A stretch of DNA of 64,000 nt. Origin: Desulforamulus hydrothermalis Lam5 = DSM 18033. GTDB taxonomy: Bacteria > Bacillota > Desulfotomaculia > Desulfotomaculales > Desulfotomaculaceae. Positions 19,401-28,614 of the stretch are shown in pieces (within the stretch, counting starts at the first letter, position 1; each line of letters begins with the position of its first letter). A program made the position numbers and the translations under genes. The notes below the pieces were generated by a model. It was not told the origin of the DNA. It made no database searches and was given only the letters and a program-made list of their open reading frames with translations. The DNA lies in NCBI RefSeq assembly GCF_000315365.1, contig NZ_CAOS01000011.1, positions 62,266-126,265 on the forward strand. Reading direction: 5' to 3'.

Positions 19401-21654
19401 GCCCTGGTCAAACGACCCGGTGTTGGACCCGCCCGGTGAAGTATGTTACCTGAGGGATGAAGAAAGCGGCGAACACTGGTGCGTTACCGGTTCCAGCCAC
19501 CCCTCAGATCCGGCTTACCTGGTTACCCACGGCCGGGGCTACACTTGTTTTGAGCATACCCGGCACGGCATCCGGCAGGATATGACGGTTTTTGTACCGC
19601 CGGCAGACCCGGTCAAGGTGATACAACTGCAGCTGCATAACCTGAGCCAACAGCCGCGGCGCCTGTCGGTTACCTATTACGCCGAATGGGTGCTGGGCGT
19701 ACGCCGTCCGGCCGCTGCCCCTTACATTATCACCCACTGGGATGAGTCTGCCCGTATCTTGCTGGCCCGCAATGCTTATCAAGAAGCCTTCCGGGAAGCG
19801 GTGGCCTTCTTGGGCCTGTTTGTGCAACCGCAGGACGCCGCGGCTGAACGGGCGGAGCTGTCCTGGACAGCTGATCGCCAGGAATTCCTTGGCCGCAACG
19901 GTACGCCGGCCCAGCCGGCTGCCTTGACCCGGGAGCAGCTGTCCGGCTTAACCGGCCCCTTGCATGACTCCTGCGGCGCTGTGCAGGCAAAGTTTACCCT
20001 GGCGCCGGGCGCCACCCGTACGGTAATTATCCTGCTGGGCTGCCACAGTTCACAGACGGCGGCGGTGCGGCTGGCTAAACAATACAGCCGGGCGGCTGCC
20101 TGCCGGCAGGCCCTGCAGCAGGTGCAGCAGTTCTGGTCGGAGGTGCTGGAACAGGTGACGGTTACTACTCCGGTGCCGGCCATGAATATATTAATGAACG
20201 GCTGGCTGCTTTACCAGGCCTTGGGCTGCCGCATGTGGGCCAGAACCGCTTTTTACCAGGCGGGCGGGGCTTACGGCTTCCGGGATCAACTGCAGGATTC
20301 CCTGGCCCTGCTGCACAGCCGGCCGGATCTTACCCGAGCCCAGATTTTGCTGCATGCGGCCCATCAGTATGAGGAAGGAGATGTGCAGCACTGGTGGCAC
20401 GAAGAAACCCGGCGGGGAATCCGTACGCACTTTTCGGATGACCTGCTCTGGCTGCCCTATGCCACCGCCCGGTATATTGAACATACCGGGGATCAGGCCA
20501 TTCTGGATGAACGGGTGCCTTTCCTGCACAGTCAACCGCTGCAGGAAGGTGAACACGAACGGTACGAACCCACTCTGGTATCCGAACAGGAGGGCACCCT
20601 GCTGGAACACTGCCGGCGGGCCATAGATCGTTCTTTGCAACGCTTTGGCGAACACGGGCTGCCCCTGATCGGCATTGGTGACTGGAATGACGGAATGAGT
20701 CTGGTGGGGGCCGCCGGCCGGGGTGAAAGTGTTTGGCTGGGCTGGTTCCTCTATGAGGTGCTGCAGCGCTTCAGCCGGCTGTGCCAGGAAAAGGGCGACC
20801 GGGAGCGGGCCGACCGCTACCGTGCCGTGAGCCGTCAACTGGCCGACGCACTGGACCGGCATGCCTGGGACGGGCAGTGGTACCGGCGGGCCTTTACGGA
20901 TGCCGGCCAATGGCTGGGTTCGGTTTACAACCAGGAATGCCGCATTGATGCCATTGCCCAATCATGGTCGGTGCTGGCCGGCGGGGCACCGCCCGATAAG
21001 GCCCGGCAGGCCATGGAGTCCTTTGACCGTGAACTGGTGGACAGGGAGCTTTCCCTGGCCCGCCTCTTAACGCCGCCCTTTGACCGCACAGAACCCAGTC
21101 CCGGGTACATTCAGGGTTACCCGCCCGGTATTCGGGAAAACGGCGCCCAGTACACCCATGGCGTCATCTGGAGTATTGCAGCCTGGTGCCGGCTGGGCCA
21201 AGGCGATAAAGCCTTTGAACTGTTTGACATGTTAAACCCGCTCAATCATACTCGCACCAGCCATGAGGTGCTTCGGTATGCCGGCGAGCCATATGTGATG
21301 GCGGCCGACGTTTACACAGCGGAACCCCACCGGGGGCGGGCCGGCTGGACCTGGTACACCGGCGCCGCCGGCTGGATGTACCAGGCGGGGCTGGAGTGGA
21401 TTCTCGGCCTGCGCCGGCGGGGTCGGCATCTGTATATCAATCCCTGTATTCCCGGGGAATGGCCGCAATTTTCGGTTAGCTACCGTTTTGGCAACACCCG
21501 CTACCTTATTACCGTACAAAACCCGTCGGGTAAGGGACGGGGGCCGGTATCCCTGGAGGTGGACGGACAACGGACAGAACTGTCAGGGCAAGGAGAAGCC
21601 CGGGTTGACTTGCAGGATGACGGCCGGCCGCATACAGTGGTAGTAACCCTGTAA
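13458..21654 (+). pseudogene. Cyclic beta-1,2-glucan synthase (NdvB-like GT84/GH189/GH94), single frameshift
   Basis: One 8.2-kb gene in two frames. Frame 1 from ATG 13458 (AGGTG upstream) runs to a stop after 15593. The second frame runs through 21654. The match to a single protein switches at a G5 run at 15542-15546; removing one G restores QDGLGQGIFTGKG and a protein of about 2731 residues, close to known cyclic glucan synthases. Order: N-terminal domain; membrane segments near 14650-14800; glucosyltransferase with DAD at 15297-15305; LSHDLLEG and HRWVRGDWQLLPW; further membrane segments 15860-16310; a GH189-like cyclisation region (SGTMFEYLMPWLF, FGISESGYYAFDY, near 17130-17310); and a C-terminal GH94 phosphorylase-like part with GDWNDGM near 20680. 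The enzyme makes cyclic beta-1,2-glucans from UDP-glucose. The frameshift may be a real mutation or a sequence error. Confidence 0.85.
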
Positions 21655-21659
21655 ATAAC

Positions 21660-23216
21660 TTAGATTTTAAACTTCTCCACAGAGGATTGCAGCTTGCCGG
21701 CAATGTTGGCCAATTCCTGGGTGGCGCCGGCCACTTGTTGGATGGTGGAAGTAACCTGCTGGTTGCTGGCAGACAACTGCTGGGTACCTTCGCTGGTTTG
21801 GCCGGCTCCCTGGGCAATTTCTTCCACCAGCTCAATGTTGCCGGTTACCGCCTGCATAATATTGTCCAGGGCCTGGCCGGCCTCAGAGGCCAGATTAACC
21901 CCTTCTTGCACATCGGCAGTGCCCTGGGCCATGGCCTGGGCCGCCACGCCAATACCGCTCTGGATTTGCACCACCAGCTGGCCGATTTCCCGGGCGGCTG
22001 TGGCGGATTGTTCCGCCAGTTTTCTTACTTCTTCCGCCACTACGGCAAAGCCCCGGCCCTGTTCGCCGGCCCGGGCTGCTTCAATGGCAGCGTTTAAGGC
22101 CAGCAAATTGGTTTGGTCGGCAATACCGGTAATCAGGGCGGTGATGCTGCCAATTTTTTCGGACAACTGCCCCAGGCTTTGTACCGATTGGTGCACGGCT
22201 TCCACCGACCGGGCAATGGCATTGATTTTTTCAACGGTGCGCCGGACGGTGGTGCCCCCTGCGGCCGCCACCTCCAGCACCTTGTGGGATTCGGCCACGG
22301 TGGTGCGGGCATTGGCCAGGCTTTTTTCTGCCATGGCCGCCACCTGGTTGGTGGTACCGGCCACTTCTTCCGCGGTGCCGCTGACTTCCTCGGCGGAAGC
22401 CGCCAGTTGTTGGCTCTGGGCCGCCACTGTCTGGGCAATTTCAGTAATTTCGCTGACCAGATTTTTTAATTGCTCCCGGGTGCTGTTAACTGCCGCCGCC
22501 AGTTGGCCAATTTCATCCCCGGCGGACACGGCCACTTCCCTGGTGAAATCCCCTTCCGCCAGGACTTTGACACCCTGGTTAATGGTTTGCAAAGGGGTGG
22601 TGATGCTTCTGGTAATGATAACAGATAAGACAATACCCAGGAGCAGGGCCAGGCCGCTGAAAACCGTGACCCATTGCCTGCCCTGGGCCGCCTGGGAAAC
22701 GGTTTCGTCAATAGCGGCGTTATTTTTGGCCTGGTTTTGCTGGATCATTTGCTGCAAAGTTTGGTTAATGCTTGCTGTCAAGGGGGTCAGGGTGTGGCCC
22801 AGCTGCAGGGCTTCTTCCTTTTTGTTTGCCTGCAGCAGGGGGATCATCCGGCCGGATAGTTGCTGCTCGTAGGAAGTAAAATCTGATAACAGCTTTTCCA
22901 ATTTGGGTTTGGTTTCCGGGGCGGCATTTTGGATCCGCTGCCGGATTAATTCTTGGGTATGGGCCACCTGGTCCCGGTACTGTTGCAAAAAGGCCGGGTC
23001 GCCGTAGGTAGCGTAACCCCGGAGGGCCAGGGCAACTCCCTGAAAGCTGTTTTGTATCTGGTAGTCCAGGCTTAAATGCTGCGAGCTGGTATTTAACAGT
23101 TGCAATTCCGCTTGGGTAGCGCTCGTCACCTTAATGCTTAAAAAGGTGATAATACTGAGCAAAGCCAGCAGCGTAAAAAACGCACCGCCAATTTTCTTGC
23201 CGACAGATAATTTCAT
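21660..23216 (-). CDS. Methyl-accepting chemotaxis protein
   Basis: A 518-residue chemoreceptor. TM1 (residues about 9-30) is followed by a four-helix periplasm-type sensor region, then TM2 ([19 protein letters not shown], about 180-200), a HAMP domain ([19 protein letters not shown]) and the cytoplasmic coiled-coil signalling domain. The conserved hairpin tip is [20 protein letters not shown] through [13 protein letters not shown]. No C-terminal CheR-binding pentapeptide is seen. AGAGGT precedes the ATG. It converges on the glucan synthase with only 5 nt between stops, and no terminator is visible there. Ligand unknown. Confidence 0.93.
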   Translation of the reverse strand: MKLSVGKKIGGAFFTLLALLSIITFLSIKVTSATQAELQLLNTSSQHLSLDYQIQNSFQGVALALRGYATYGDPAFLQQYRDQVAHTQELIRQRIQNAAPETKPKLEKLLSDFTSYEQQLSGRMIPLLQANKKEEALQLGHTLTPLTASINQTLQQMIQQNQAKNNAAIDETVSQAAQGRQWVTVFSGLALLLGIVLSVIITRSITTPLQTINQGVKVLAEGDFTREVAVSAGDEIGQLAAAVNSTREQLKNLVSEITEIAQTVAAQSQQLAASAEEVSGTAEEVAGTTNQVAAMAEKSLANARTTVAESHKVLEVAAAGGTTVRRTVEKINAIARSVEAVHQSVQSLGQLSEKIGSITALITGIADQTNLLALNAAIEAARAGEQGRGFAVVAEEVRKLAEQSATAAREIGQLVVQIQSGIGVAAQAMAQGTADVQEGVNLASEAGQALDNIMQAVTGNIELVEEIAQGAGQTSEGTQQLSASNQQVTSTIQQVAGATQELANIAGKLQSSVEKFKI

Positions 23217-23316
23217 ACCAAACCTCTTTTCCCTTATAAAGTATTTTCCTTAGTTAGTTCTTAATCAAAATTTGCGTTAATGCCTGGTCAAACAACTCAC
23301 CCCTTATCCTTAATTA

Positions 23317-23336
23317 TTTGTCTTATTTAAGACAAA
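23317..23336. promoter_or_regulatory. 20-nt perfect palindrome upstream of the chemoreceptor gene
   Basis: TTTGTCTTA and TAAGACAAA flank a central TT about 100 nt upstream of the receptor start, in AT-rich DNA. It may be an operator for a dimeric repressor; the regulator is unknown. The rest of 23217-23444 shows no gene. Confidence 0.4.
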
Positions 23337-23444
23337 ACGTCTTATAGAGCAAGTATATAATTTGGCAATCAAAAAAAACAATCAGAATTTTGTTTAGATT
23401 ATACGCCCTTTATATTAAAAAACTTCTGGTTTAACATTACAAAA

Positions 23445-23478
23445 CAATAAAAAAGAGATTGGCAAAACGCCAATCTCA
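23445..23478 (-). terminator. Terminator of the pflBA transcript (distal copy of duplicated hairpin)
   Basis: On the minus strand GAGATTGGC-gttttGCCAATCTC is followed by a T6 run. A second copy of the same hairpin (23746-23769) overlaps the pflA stop but has no T run. Confidence 0.8.
23455..23478. repeat. 24-nt direct repeat (terminator hairpin), copy 1
   Basis: Identical to 23746-23769. The two copies flank the structured element 23479-23745, as a target duplication would. Confidence 0.85.
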
Positions 23479-23745
23479 CAGACTGTAGACAAAGGTTGCA
23501 AAACAAAAATTAAGGTGGTTTTATGATCCCCTGCCGGCGACTTGTCGAAGCACCGGTCACAGCACTTGATGAGCGAAGGAGCCATTGGGGTGGCGCCCAC
23601 AGGACGTGGGCGCCAGCCGAACCGGGCCAGGATGGCCCGTTTGAGGCGACCCCAAGGGCGACCGTAGCGAATCACAGTGCTGTCGGTGCGTAGACCGGAG
23701 CCAAAGGGGATCATAAACCACTGATAATGTTTGTCGACACGCTGA
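23479..23745. mobile_element. MITE-like structured repeat element, copy A (full)
   Basis: A 267-bp segment between the two 24-nt repeats. Its ends are imperfect inverted repeats: GTAGACAAAGG... near 23484 and, inverted, GTGTCGACAAACATTATCA at the other side. Both are followed inward by inverted GTGGTTT(T)ATGATCCCC. Internal self-complementary blocks include TGGCGCCCAC/GTGGGCGCCA (23591-23616) and GGGCC/GGCCC (23624-23638). The 39-nt core at 23683-23721 recurs at 28277-28315 (inverted) and 59004-59042 with 2-3 mismatches. No convincing gene is inside. It could be a small non-autonomous transposon or a structured RNA. Confidence 0.6.
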
Positions 23746-23769
23746 GAGATTGGCAAAACGCCAATCTCA
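23746..23769. repeat. 24-nt direct repeat (terminator hairpin), copy 2
   Basis: Same sequence as 23455-23478. Its last three bases are the pflA stop codon on the minus strand. Confidence 0.85.
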
Positions 23770-24501
23770 GATATCGTTAAACATTGCCGTGGCACCGGGC
23801 AGCAGGGAAGCCAGGGCGGCCAGAGCAGCCGGATCGGGAGGGTTCAGGCGGTGCAGAGTATAGGGATAGCCCAGCCGCTGCCACTTATGGACGCCCAGGG
23901 GGTGGTAGGGCAGCAGCTCCACTTTGGCTACCTGGCTGCCCAGGTGTTTAATCAGCTGCCGCAGCTTTGTCAGATGGCGGGCTTGATCATTAATGCCCGG
24001 CAGAACAACATAGCGCAGCCAGAGGGGGATAGCCGCTTGTTTAATATAATCCAGGGCGGCCAGGAACTTATGCCAGTCTTGACCGGTCAGCCAGCGGTAC
24101 TGGTCTTGCTCCGCCGCCTTAACATCCAGCAGCAGTAAATCTGTGTAGGGCAGCACTTTCGCCAGGTGGTCCGGGTCGGCCCAGCCGGAGGTATCCACCG
24201 CCGTATGAATGCCCGCCTGCCGGCACCCCTGCAGCAGGGCGGCGGCAAAGTCCGGTTGCCACAGTGGTTCGCCGCCGGATAAAGTGACACCCCCCTGCCC
24301 CTTAAAGTAAGGCCGGAAGCGGCAAATTTGTTTCACCAGGTCAGCGGCCGCCACCGGCCGGCCGCCGTCGGGCTGCCAGGTATCCGGGTTGTGGCAATAG
24401 CGGCAGCGCAGGGGACAGCCCTGCAAAAAAACCACGCAGCGCAGTCCCGGCCCGTCCAGGGTGCCGCAGCTTTCTATAGAATGAATACGGCCTTGGGTCA
24501 T
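23767..24501 (-). CDS. pflA: Pyruvate formate-lyase activating enzyme
   Basis: A 244-residue radical SAM enzyme that installs the glycyl radical on PflB. The [4Fe-4S]/SAM-binding Cys motif is CPLRCRYCHNPDTW (CxxxCxxC), followed by GGVTLSGGEPL. The frame is open to 24597, but ATG 24501 (MTQGRIHSIESCGT) has AAAGGGG 8 nt upstream and fits the family N-terminus. It begins 19 nt after the pflB stop, so the pair forms an operon. Confidence 0.95.
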   Translation of the reverse strand: MTQGRIHSIESCGTLDGPGLRCVVFLQGCPLRCRYCHNPDTWQPDGGRPVAAADLVKQICRFRPYFKGQGGVTLSGGEPLWQPDFAAALLQGCRQAGIHTAVDTSGWADPDHLAKVLPYTDLLLLDVKAAEQDQYRWLTGQDWHKFLAALDYIKQAAIPLWLRYVVLPGINDQARHLTKLRQLIKHLGSQVAKVELLPYHPLGVHKWQRLGYPYTLHRLNPPDPAALAALASLLPGATAMFNDI

Positions 24502-24520
24502 CCGGTTAACCCCTTTCCGT

Positions 24521-26755
24521 TTAAAATCGTTCAAAAAAGGTGCGCTGCAAAACTTCCAACTGGTGAGCCCGGGATAATTTGGTAAAGTGTACCGCATATC
24601 CGGACACCCGGACAGTTAACTGGGGGTATTGTTCCGGCTGTTCCATGGCCCGCAGCAGGGTTTCCCGATCTAAAACGTTAACATTTAAATGATGGGCCTG
24701 CTGGCTGAAATAGCCGTCCAGAATGTTGATTAAATTGGCTACCCGGTCGGCGTGGCTTTTGCCAAGGGCCCGGGGTACGATGGAAAAGGTGTTGCTGATG
24801 CCGTCCAGGCAGGAGCGGTAAGGTAATTTGGCCACCGAGTTTAAACTGGCCAGGGCACCCTGGGTATCCCGTCCGTGCATAGGGTTGGCACCCGGGGCAA
24901 AGGCGGCGCCCCGGGGCCGGCCGTCCGGCGTGGCGCCGGTTTTTTGGCCGTACATAACATTGGAGGTAATGGTCAGGATTGACAAGGTATGGCGGGCCTG
25001 CCGGTAGGCGGCATATTTTTGCAGGTTGGCGTGAAAACTTTGCACCAGCTCAACCGCTAGCTGATCCACCCGGTCATCGTCATTGCCATATTTGGGGAAG
25101 TCCCCCTCAATTTTAAAATCCACGGCAATTCCCTGCGGGTTGCGCAAGGGGTATACTTTGGCGTATTTAATGGCACTGAAGGAATCCGCCACCACCGACA
25201 GCCCGGCAAGGCCAAAGGCCATCAGCCTGTCTGCCTGGCTGTCATGCAGCGCCATTTGCAGGCGCTCGTAAGCGTACTTATCGTGCATGTAGTGAATGAC
25301 ATTCATGGTATTAACGTATAGTTGGCACAGCCAGTCCTGCAACTGCAGGAAATTGCTTTTTACCTTTTCATAATCCAGCACTTCGCCTTCCGGCAAGGGG
25401 ATGGCCGGCGCCAGTTGGCGGCCGGTAATCTCGTCCCGGCCCCCGTTGACGGCCAGCAGCAGCAATTTGGGCAGATTGGCCCGGGCACCAAAAAACTGCA
25501 TTTGCTTGCCTATTTGCATGGCGGAAACACAGCAGGCGATGCCGTAATCATCACCAAAGATTGGCCGCATTAAATCATCATTTTCGTACTGCACCGAACT
25601 GGTTCTAATGGAAACGGCGGCGCAAAACTCCTTAAAGGGAGCGGGCAAATTCTCAGACCACAGTACCGTCAGGTTGGGCTCAGGGGAAGGCCCCAGGTTA
25701 ATTAAGGTTTGCAAAAAACGATAAGAGTTTTTGGTAACCAGGGTGCGGCCGTCCAGGCCCTGGCCGCCGATGGCTTCGGTAATCCACATGGGGTCACCGG
25801 CAAACAACCGGTCGTATTCCGGCGTTCTTAACTGCCGGGCCAACCGCAGCTTAATCACCAGCTGGTCCACCAGCTCCTGGGCGGCTGCTTCGGTTAGGCG
25901 GCCGGTTTGCAAGTCCCTTTCAATGTAGATGTCTAAAAAGGTGCTTACCCGCCCCAGGGACATGGCAGCGCCGTTTTGCTCCTTAATAGCTGCCAGGTAA
26001 GCAAAATATAACCATTGAAAGGCTTCCCGGGCGTCAGCGGCCGGGCGGCTGATATCAAACCCATAACCGGCGGCCATTGTTTTTAACTCTTGCAAAGCCT
26101 TAATTTGTTCCCTGATTTCTTCCCGCAGCTGAATGATTTCCGGCGTCATGGGCTGCTTGGACAGGCGGGCCAGGTCTTGTTCTTTGTGATCCAGCAGCCG
26201 GTCAGTGCCATACAGGGCAACCCGCCGGTAATCACCGATAATTCTGCCCCGGCCGTAGGCATCCGGCAGGCCGGTAATAATGCCCAGGCTGCGGGCCAGA
26301 CGCATGTCTTCGGTATATGCGTCAAAAACCCCGTCGTTGTGAGTTTTTCTGTACTTGGCAAAAAAATCTTCCAACTGCGGATCCAGGTTGTAACCGTAGG
26401 CCTGGCAGGCCTGCCGGGCCATGCGCAGGCCGCCGAAGGGATTAACCGAGCGCTCCAGCGGTTTTTCGGTTTGCAGCCCTACAATAACTTCCAGCGCCGG
26501 GTTCACATAACCGGGACCGTAAGCAGTGATGCCGCCGGCCCGGGTGGTATCAATGCTCAGCACACCGCCCTGGGCCCGTTCTGCTTGAAACAGGCTGAGG
26601 CACTGTTGCCACAATTGTTTGGTTTTGTCGGTGGCCTGGCAGAGAAACCGGGGGCCACCGGTGTAAGGGGCATAGTTGTTTTGTATAAAATCCCGCACAT
26701 CTACCTTTTGTTGCCAGTTTACGCCCCGAAATCCGTCCCATTCCGGTCTGGTCAT
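24521..26755 (-). CDS. pflB: Formate C-acetyltransferase (pyruvate formate-lyase)
   Basis: A 744-residue glycyl-radical enzyme converting pyruvate and CoA to acetyl-CoA and formate. The adjacent catalytic cysteines are in [11 protein letters not shown]. The C-terminal glycyl-radical motif is [27 protein letters not shown] is also typical. The frame is open to 26818; ATG 26755 ([11 protein letters not shown]) has GTGAGG 5 nt upstream, whereas the earlier ATGs have no ribosome binding site and fall in the leader hairpin. The operon is pflB-pflA. Confidence 0.96.
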   Translation of the reverse strand: MTRPEWDGFRGVNWQQKVDVRDFIQNNYAPYTGGPRFLCQATDKTKQLWQQCLSLFQAERAQGGVLSIDTTRAGGITAYGPGYVNPALEVIVGLQTEKPLERSVNPFGGLRMARQACQAYGYNLDPQLEDFFAKYRKTHNDGVFDAYTEDMRLARSLGIITGLPDAYGRGRIIGDYRRVALYGTDRLLDHKEQDLARLSKQPMTPEIIQLREEIREQIKALQELKTMAAGYGFDISRPAADAREAFQWLYFAYLAAIKEQNGAAMSLGRVSTFLDIYIERDLQTGRLTEAAAQELVDQLVIKLRLARQLRTPEYDRLFAGDPMWITEAIGGQGLDGRTLVTKNSYRFLQTLINLGPSPEPNLTVLWSENLPAPFKEFCAAVSIRTSSVQYENDDLMRPIFGDDYGIACCVSAMQIGKQMQFFGARANLPKLLLLAVNGGRDEITGRQLAPAIPLPEGEVLDYEKVKSNFLQLQDWLCQLYVNTMNVIHYMHDKYAYERLQMALHDSQADRLMAFGLAGLSVVADSFSAIKYAKVYPLRNPQGIAVDFKIEGDFPKYGNDDDRVDQLAVELVQSFHANLQKYAAYRQARHTLSILTITSNVMYGQKTGATPDGRPRGAAFAPGANPMHGRDTQGALASLNSVAKLPYRSCLDGISNTFSIVPRALGKSHADRVANLINILDGYFSQQAHHLNVNVLDRETLLRAMEQPEQYPQLTVRVSGYAVHFTKLSRAHQLEVLQRTFFERF

Positions 26756-26772
26756 AGTGTCCTCACTCCCCA

Positions 26773-26839
26773 TAAAAAATAAATAACCGCCCGGGCCATC
26801 ACACAATGACAAAAGCATTGCACTGATTGCCCAGGCGGT
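26773..26839 (-). terminator. Terminator-like hairpin in the pflBA leader (possible attenuator)
   Basis: On the minus strand ACCGCCTGGGC and GCCCGGGCGGT (26829-26839 / 26786-26796) pair over 11 bp. An inner CAATG/CATTG stem lies between them, and a TATTTATTTTTT tract follows, ending about 17 nt before the pflB start. Its position upstream of the gene suggests regulated read-through. Confidence 0.65.
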
Positions 26840-27146
26840 CGGCAGCTTGACAGTTACAATCCCCTGTGGTGCTCCACATAATCCCGCCGGTCATGTAACT
26901 GTTTATTATCTTGTTTAATGTTTACGCAATGAATTATAAACAGATTAGCTGCATTTGGCAACTGTTTTTTTATTCTTGCAGGATTTGCCAAAACATTCGG
27001 ATATTACAACTTTCGGTTTGCCCGGCGGTGGCATAAAATAAAATCAAGGTAAAATAAATTACTGTTAATGCCTTTGGAAAACCCTCGAAAAGCTGGAACA
27101 ATTATGTTGCCATACACGTCTACCAAAGTAAAAGGAGGGATGTTCC
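26840..27146. other. Divergent intergenic region between pflB and the anti-sigma-like gene
   Basis: It must hold the pflBA promoter (minus) and that of the gene at 27147 (plus). It is AT-rich with several TATAAA-like motifs, but I could not fix either promoter with confidence. No gene is visible. Confidence 0.4.
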
Positions 27147-28223
27147 GTGCGATGCCAGGATGCATTAGAGATGCTGTCACCTTACCTGGATGGAGCCCTT
27201 GATCCTGCCGAACAGGCAGCCGTGCAGGATCATCTGGCCGGTTGTCCCTCATGCAGAGCCGAATGGGAAGAATTACGGTCCTGTCTTTCCCTGCTGCAGG
27301 AACTTCCGGAAATTGCTCCGCCAGCCGGTTTTCGGGCTGGTTTAATGGAAAAAATTGATAGATTGGCTTTGCCGGCCCAGGCGCCCCGGCACACAACCTG
27401 GTTTGCGCGCATTAACGGGGTTGTCCGCCAGGGGTGGTACCGTACGGCCGCCGTGGCCGCTGTGCTGGCCATGACCCTGGGGCTGACTGCCCTGTGGGAA
27501 AAGGAAGGCCATCAATTTATTCCGGTACAGAATACTGCTCAGGAACCGGCGCTGGTTGAGCAGTTGAGCGGCAGCAATCTCAACCAGGAGAAACCGGCGG
27601 ACGGTCAGGTTAAACAACAGGCAGGGGTTGTACAACCCGGTCAAACAGGCAAAGCAACCACGCCTGCCCAGTCGAGCCAAGCAGTGAATAAGCCGGCAGA
27701 ACAGGGGGCGGTGGCCGGAGCGGCCAACCAACCCGAGAAAAAATTTATGCCTGAGAGCTACCGTCCACAGTCCAGCGAGGGCATGACAGCCCGAACGGCC
27801 GTTTTAAAGCTGGATGTGCCGGAACTGGATGCGGCCCTCAAGTCAGTGGCGGCTATCAGCCAGCAGGCGGGCGGTTCCATTGTGGTACCCTACAGTGAGG
27901 ATAACGGTATCGGCATGTTGGCACTGAAAGTGCCGGCCGGCCGTTCCCAGACGGTTGAGCGTCAGTTGAAGGCGCTGGGGGAAGTAATTACCGACATGCC
28001 CGTTGAAAGGGATTTAAGCGCCCAGCATAAACAGGCGGTTGCCCTGCTGGAGCAATTACAGGCGCAGCAGGCTGATTTGGCCGCTCAAACAGCAGCCAAG
28101 GATGACCCGGCAACGGCTGAGCAATTAACCAATCTCAACCATGCCATCAGCCAGCAAATCAAGCTGATTAAGCAATTGGAAGACCAGAGCAACTATACAA
28201 TTATTAACCTTACCCTGCAATAA
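27147..28223 (+). CDS. Anti-sigma-factor-like membrane protein (zinc finger + DUF4349)
   Basis: A 358-residue protein. Residues 1-45 are a zf-HC2 anti-sigma zinc finger (CQDALEMLSPYLDGAL, then HLAGCPSC). One membrane segment lies near 105-125 (TAAVAAVLAMTLGLTALW). A Gln/Pro-rich linker follows. The C-terminal extracytoplasmic part (about 215-358) resembles DUF4349 with a coiled-coil end. GTG start 27147 has AGGAGGG (27134-27140). No ECF sigma factor gene is next to it, so the partner would be encoded elsewhere. Sensing of envelope stress is an inference. Confidence 0.8.
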   Translation: MRCQDALEMLSPYLDGALDPAEQAAVQDHLAGCPSCRAEWEELRSCLSLLQELPEIAPPAGFRAGLMEKIDRLALPAQAPRHTTWFARINGVVRQGWYRTAAVAAVLAMTLGLTALWEKEGHQFIPVQNTAQEPALVEQLSGSNLNQEKPADGQVKQQAGVVQPGQTGKATTPAQSSQAVNKPAEQGAVAGAANQPEKKFMPESYRPQSSEGMTARTAVLKLDVPELDAALKSVAAISQQAGGSIVVPYSEDNGIGMLALKVPAGRSQTVERQLKALGEVITDMPVERDLSAQHKQAVALLEQLQAQQADLAAQTAAKDDPATAEQLTNLNHAISQQIKLIKQLEDQSNYTIINLTLQ

Positions 28224-28227
28224 CCTG

Positions 28228-28251
28228 CGCGGCCGCCTCACAAAGGCGGCC
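28228..28251 (+). terminator. GC hairpin after the anti-sigma-like gene
   Basis: GGCCGCC (28231-28237) and GGCGGCC (28245-28251) follow the stop by 7 nt. There is no T run; a second palindrome (28254-28274) follows at once. Confidence 0.5.
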
Positions 28252-28253
28252 TG

Positions 28254-28380
28254 CAAAATGTTGACAACATTTTGTGGTGGTTTATCCTCCCCTTTAGCTC
28301 CGGTCTACGCACCGACTGCACTAAGTCAGCTCTCATGGCAATTGGGATTTCTTTGTTTTGATAACGTTTGTCTGCTGTCT
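28254..28380. mobile_element. MITE-like repeat element, copy B (internally deleted)
   Basis: It begins in the palindrome CAAAATGTTG-A-CAACATTTTG, continues with the family core on the plus strand (28277-28315, GTGGTTTATCCTCCCC...), and ends with TTTGTTTTGATAACGTTTGTC (28352-28372). That end resembles the far end of copy A. Inverted, it reads GACAAACGTTATCA, versus GACAAACATTATCA at the other end of copy A. It lies between the hairpin after the anti-sigma-like gene and the tRNA-Ser/SRP promoter. Confidence 0.55.
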
Positions 28381-28437
28381 TAAGGCTAATTAACAGACTG
28401 ACCGGTCTTTTTATGTTTACTTGTCTATAATTGGCTC

Positions 28438-28466
28438 TTGACTTGCCCGGGAGAAATTAATATAAT
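28438..28466 (+). promoter_or_regulatory. Promoter of tRNA-Ser(GGA) / SRP RNA
   Basis: TTGACT (28438-28443), 17 nt, TATAAT (28461-28466), 40 nt before the tRNA. Confidence 0.75.
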
Positions 28467-28506
28467 CAAACATGTAGCCTGTTGGCAAAAACTTAATATG
28501 CTTAAT

Positions 28507-28598
28507 GGAGAGGTGGCCGAGTCTGGTCGAAGGCGCATGACTGGAAATCATGTAATGGGGTAACTCATTCGCGGGTTCGAATCCCGCCCTCTCCGCCA
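28507..28598 (+). tRNA. tRNA-Ser (anticodon GGA)
   Basis: Acceptor arms GGAGAGG (28507-28513) and CCTCTCC (28588-28594), G discriminator, encoded CCA. The anticodon loop ACTGGAAAT gives GGA. A long variable arm is present. Confidence 0.96.
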
Positions 28599-28614
28599 GT
28601 AAAGTTTTGTACTA

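Noticed and set aside
20191-20961. Long minus-strand open frames under the glucan synthase
   Set aside because: GC-rich third positions open antisense frames throughout 13.5-21.6 kb; the translated sequences look random.
21694-22872. 392-codon plus-strand open frame antisense to the chemoreceptor
   Set aside because: It is a shadow of the biased codon use of the receptor gene on the other strand; no family match and no ribosome binding site.
23415-23795. 126-codon minus-strand open frame across the repeat element
   Set aside because: It spans the duplicated hairpins and the inverted repeat arms. The repeat core in copies B and C does not keep the same reading or synonymous changes, and there is no ribosome binding site.
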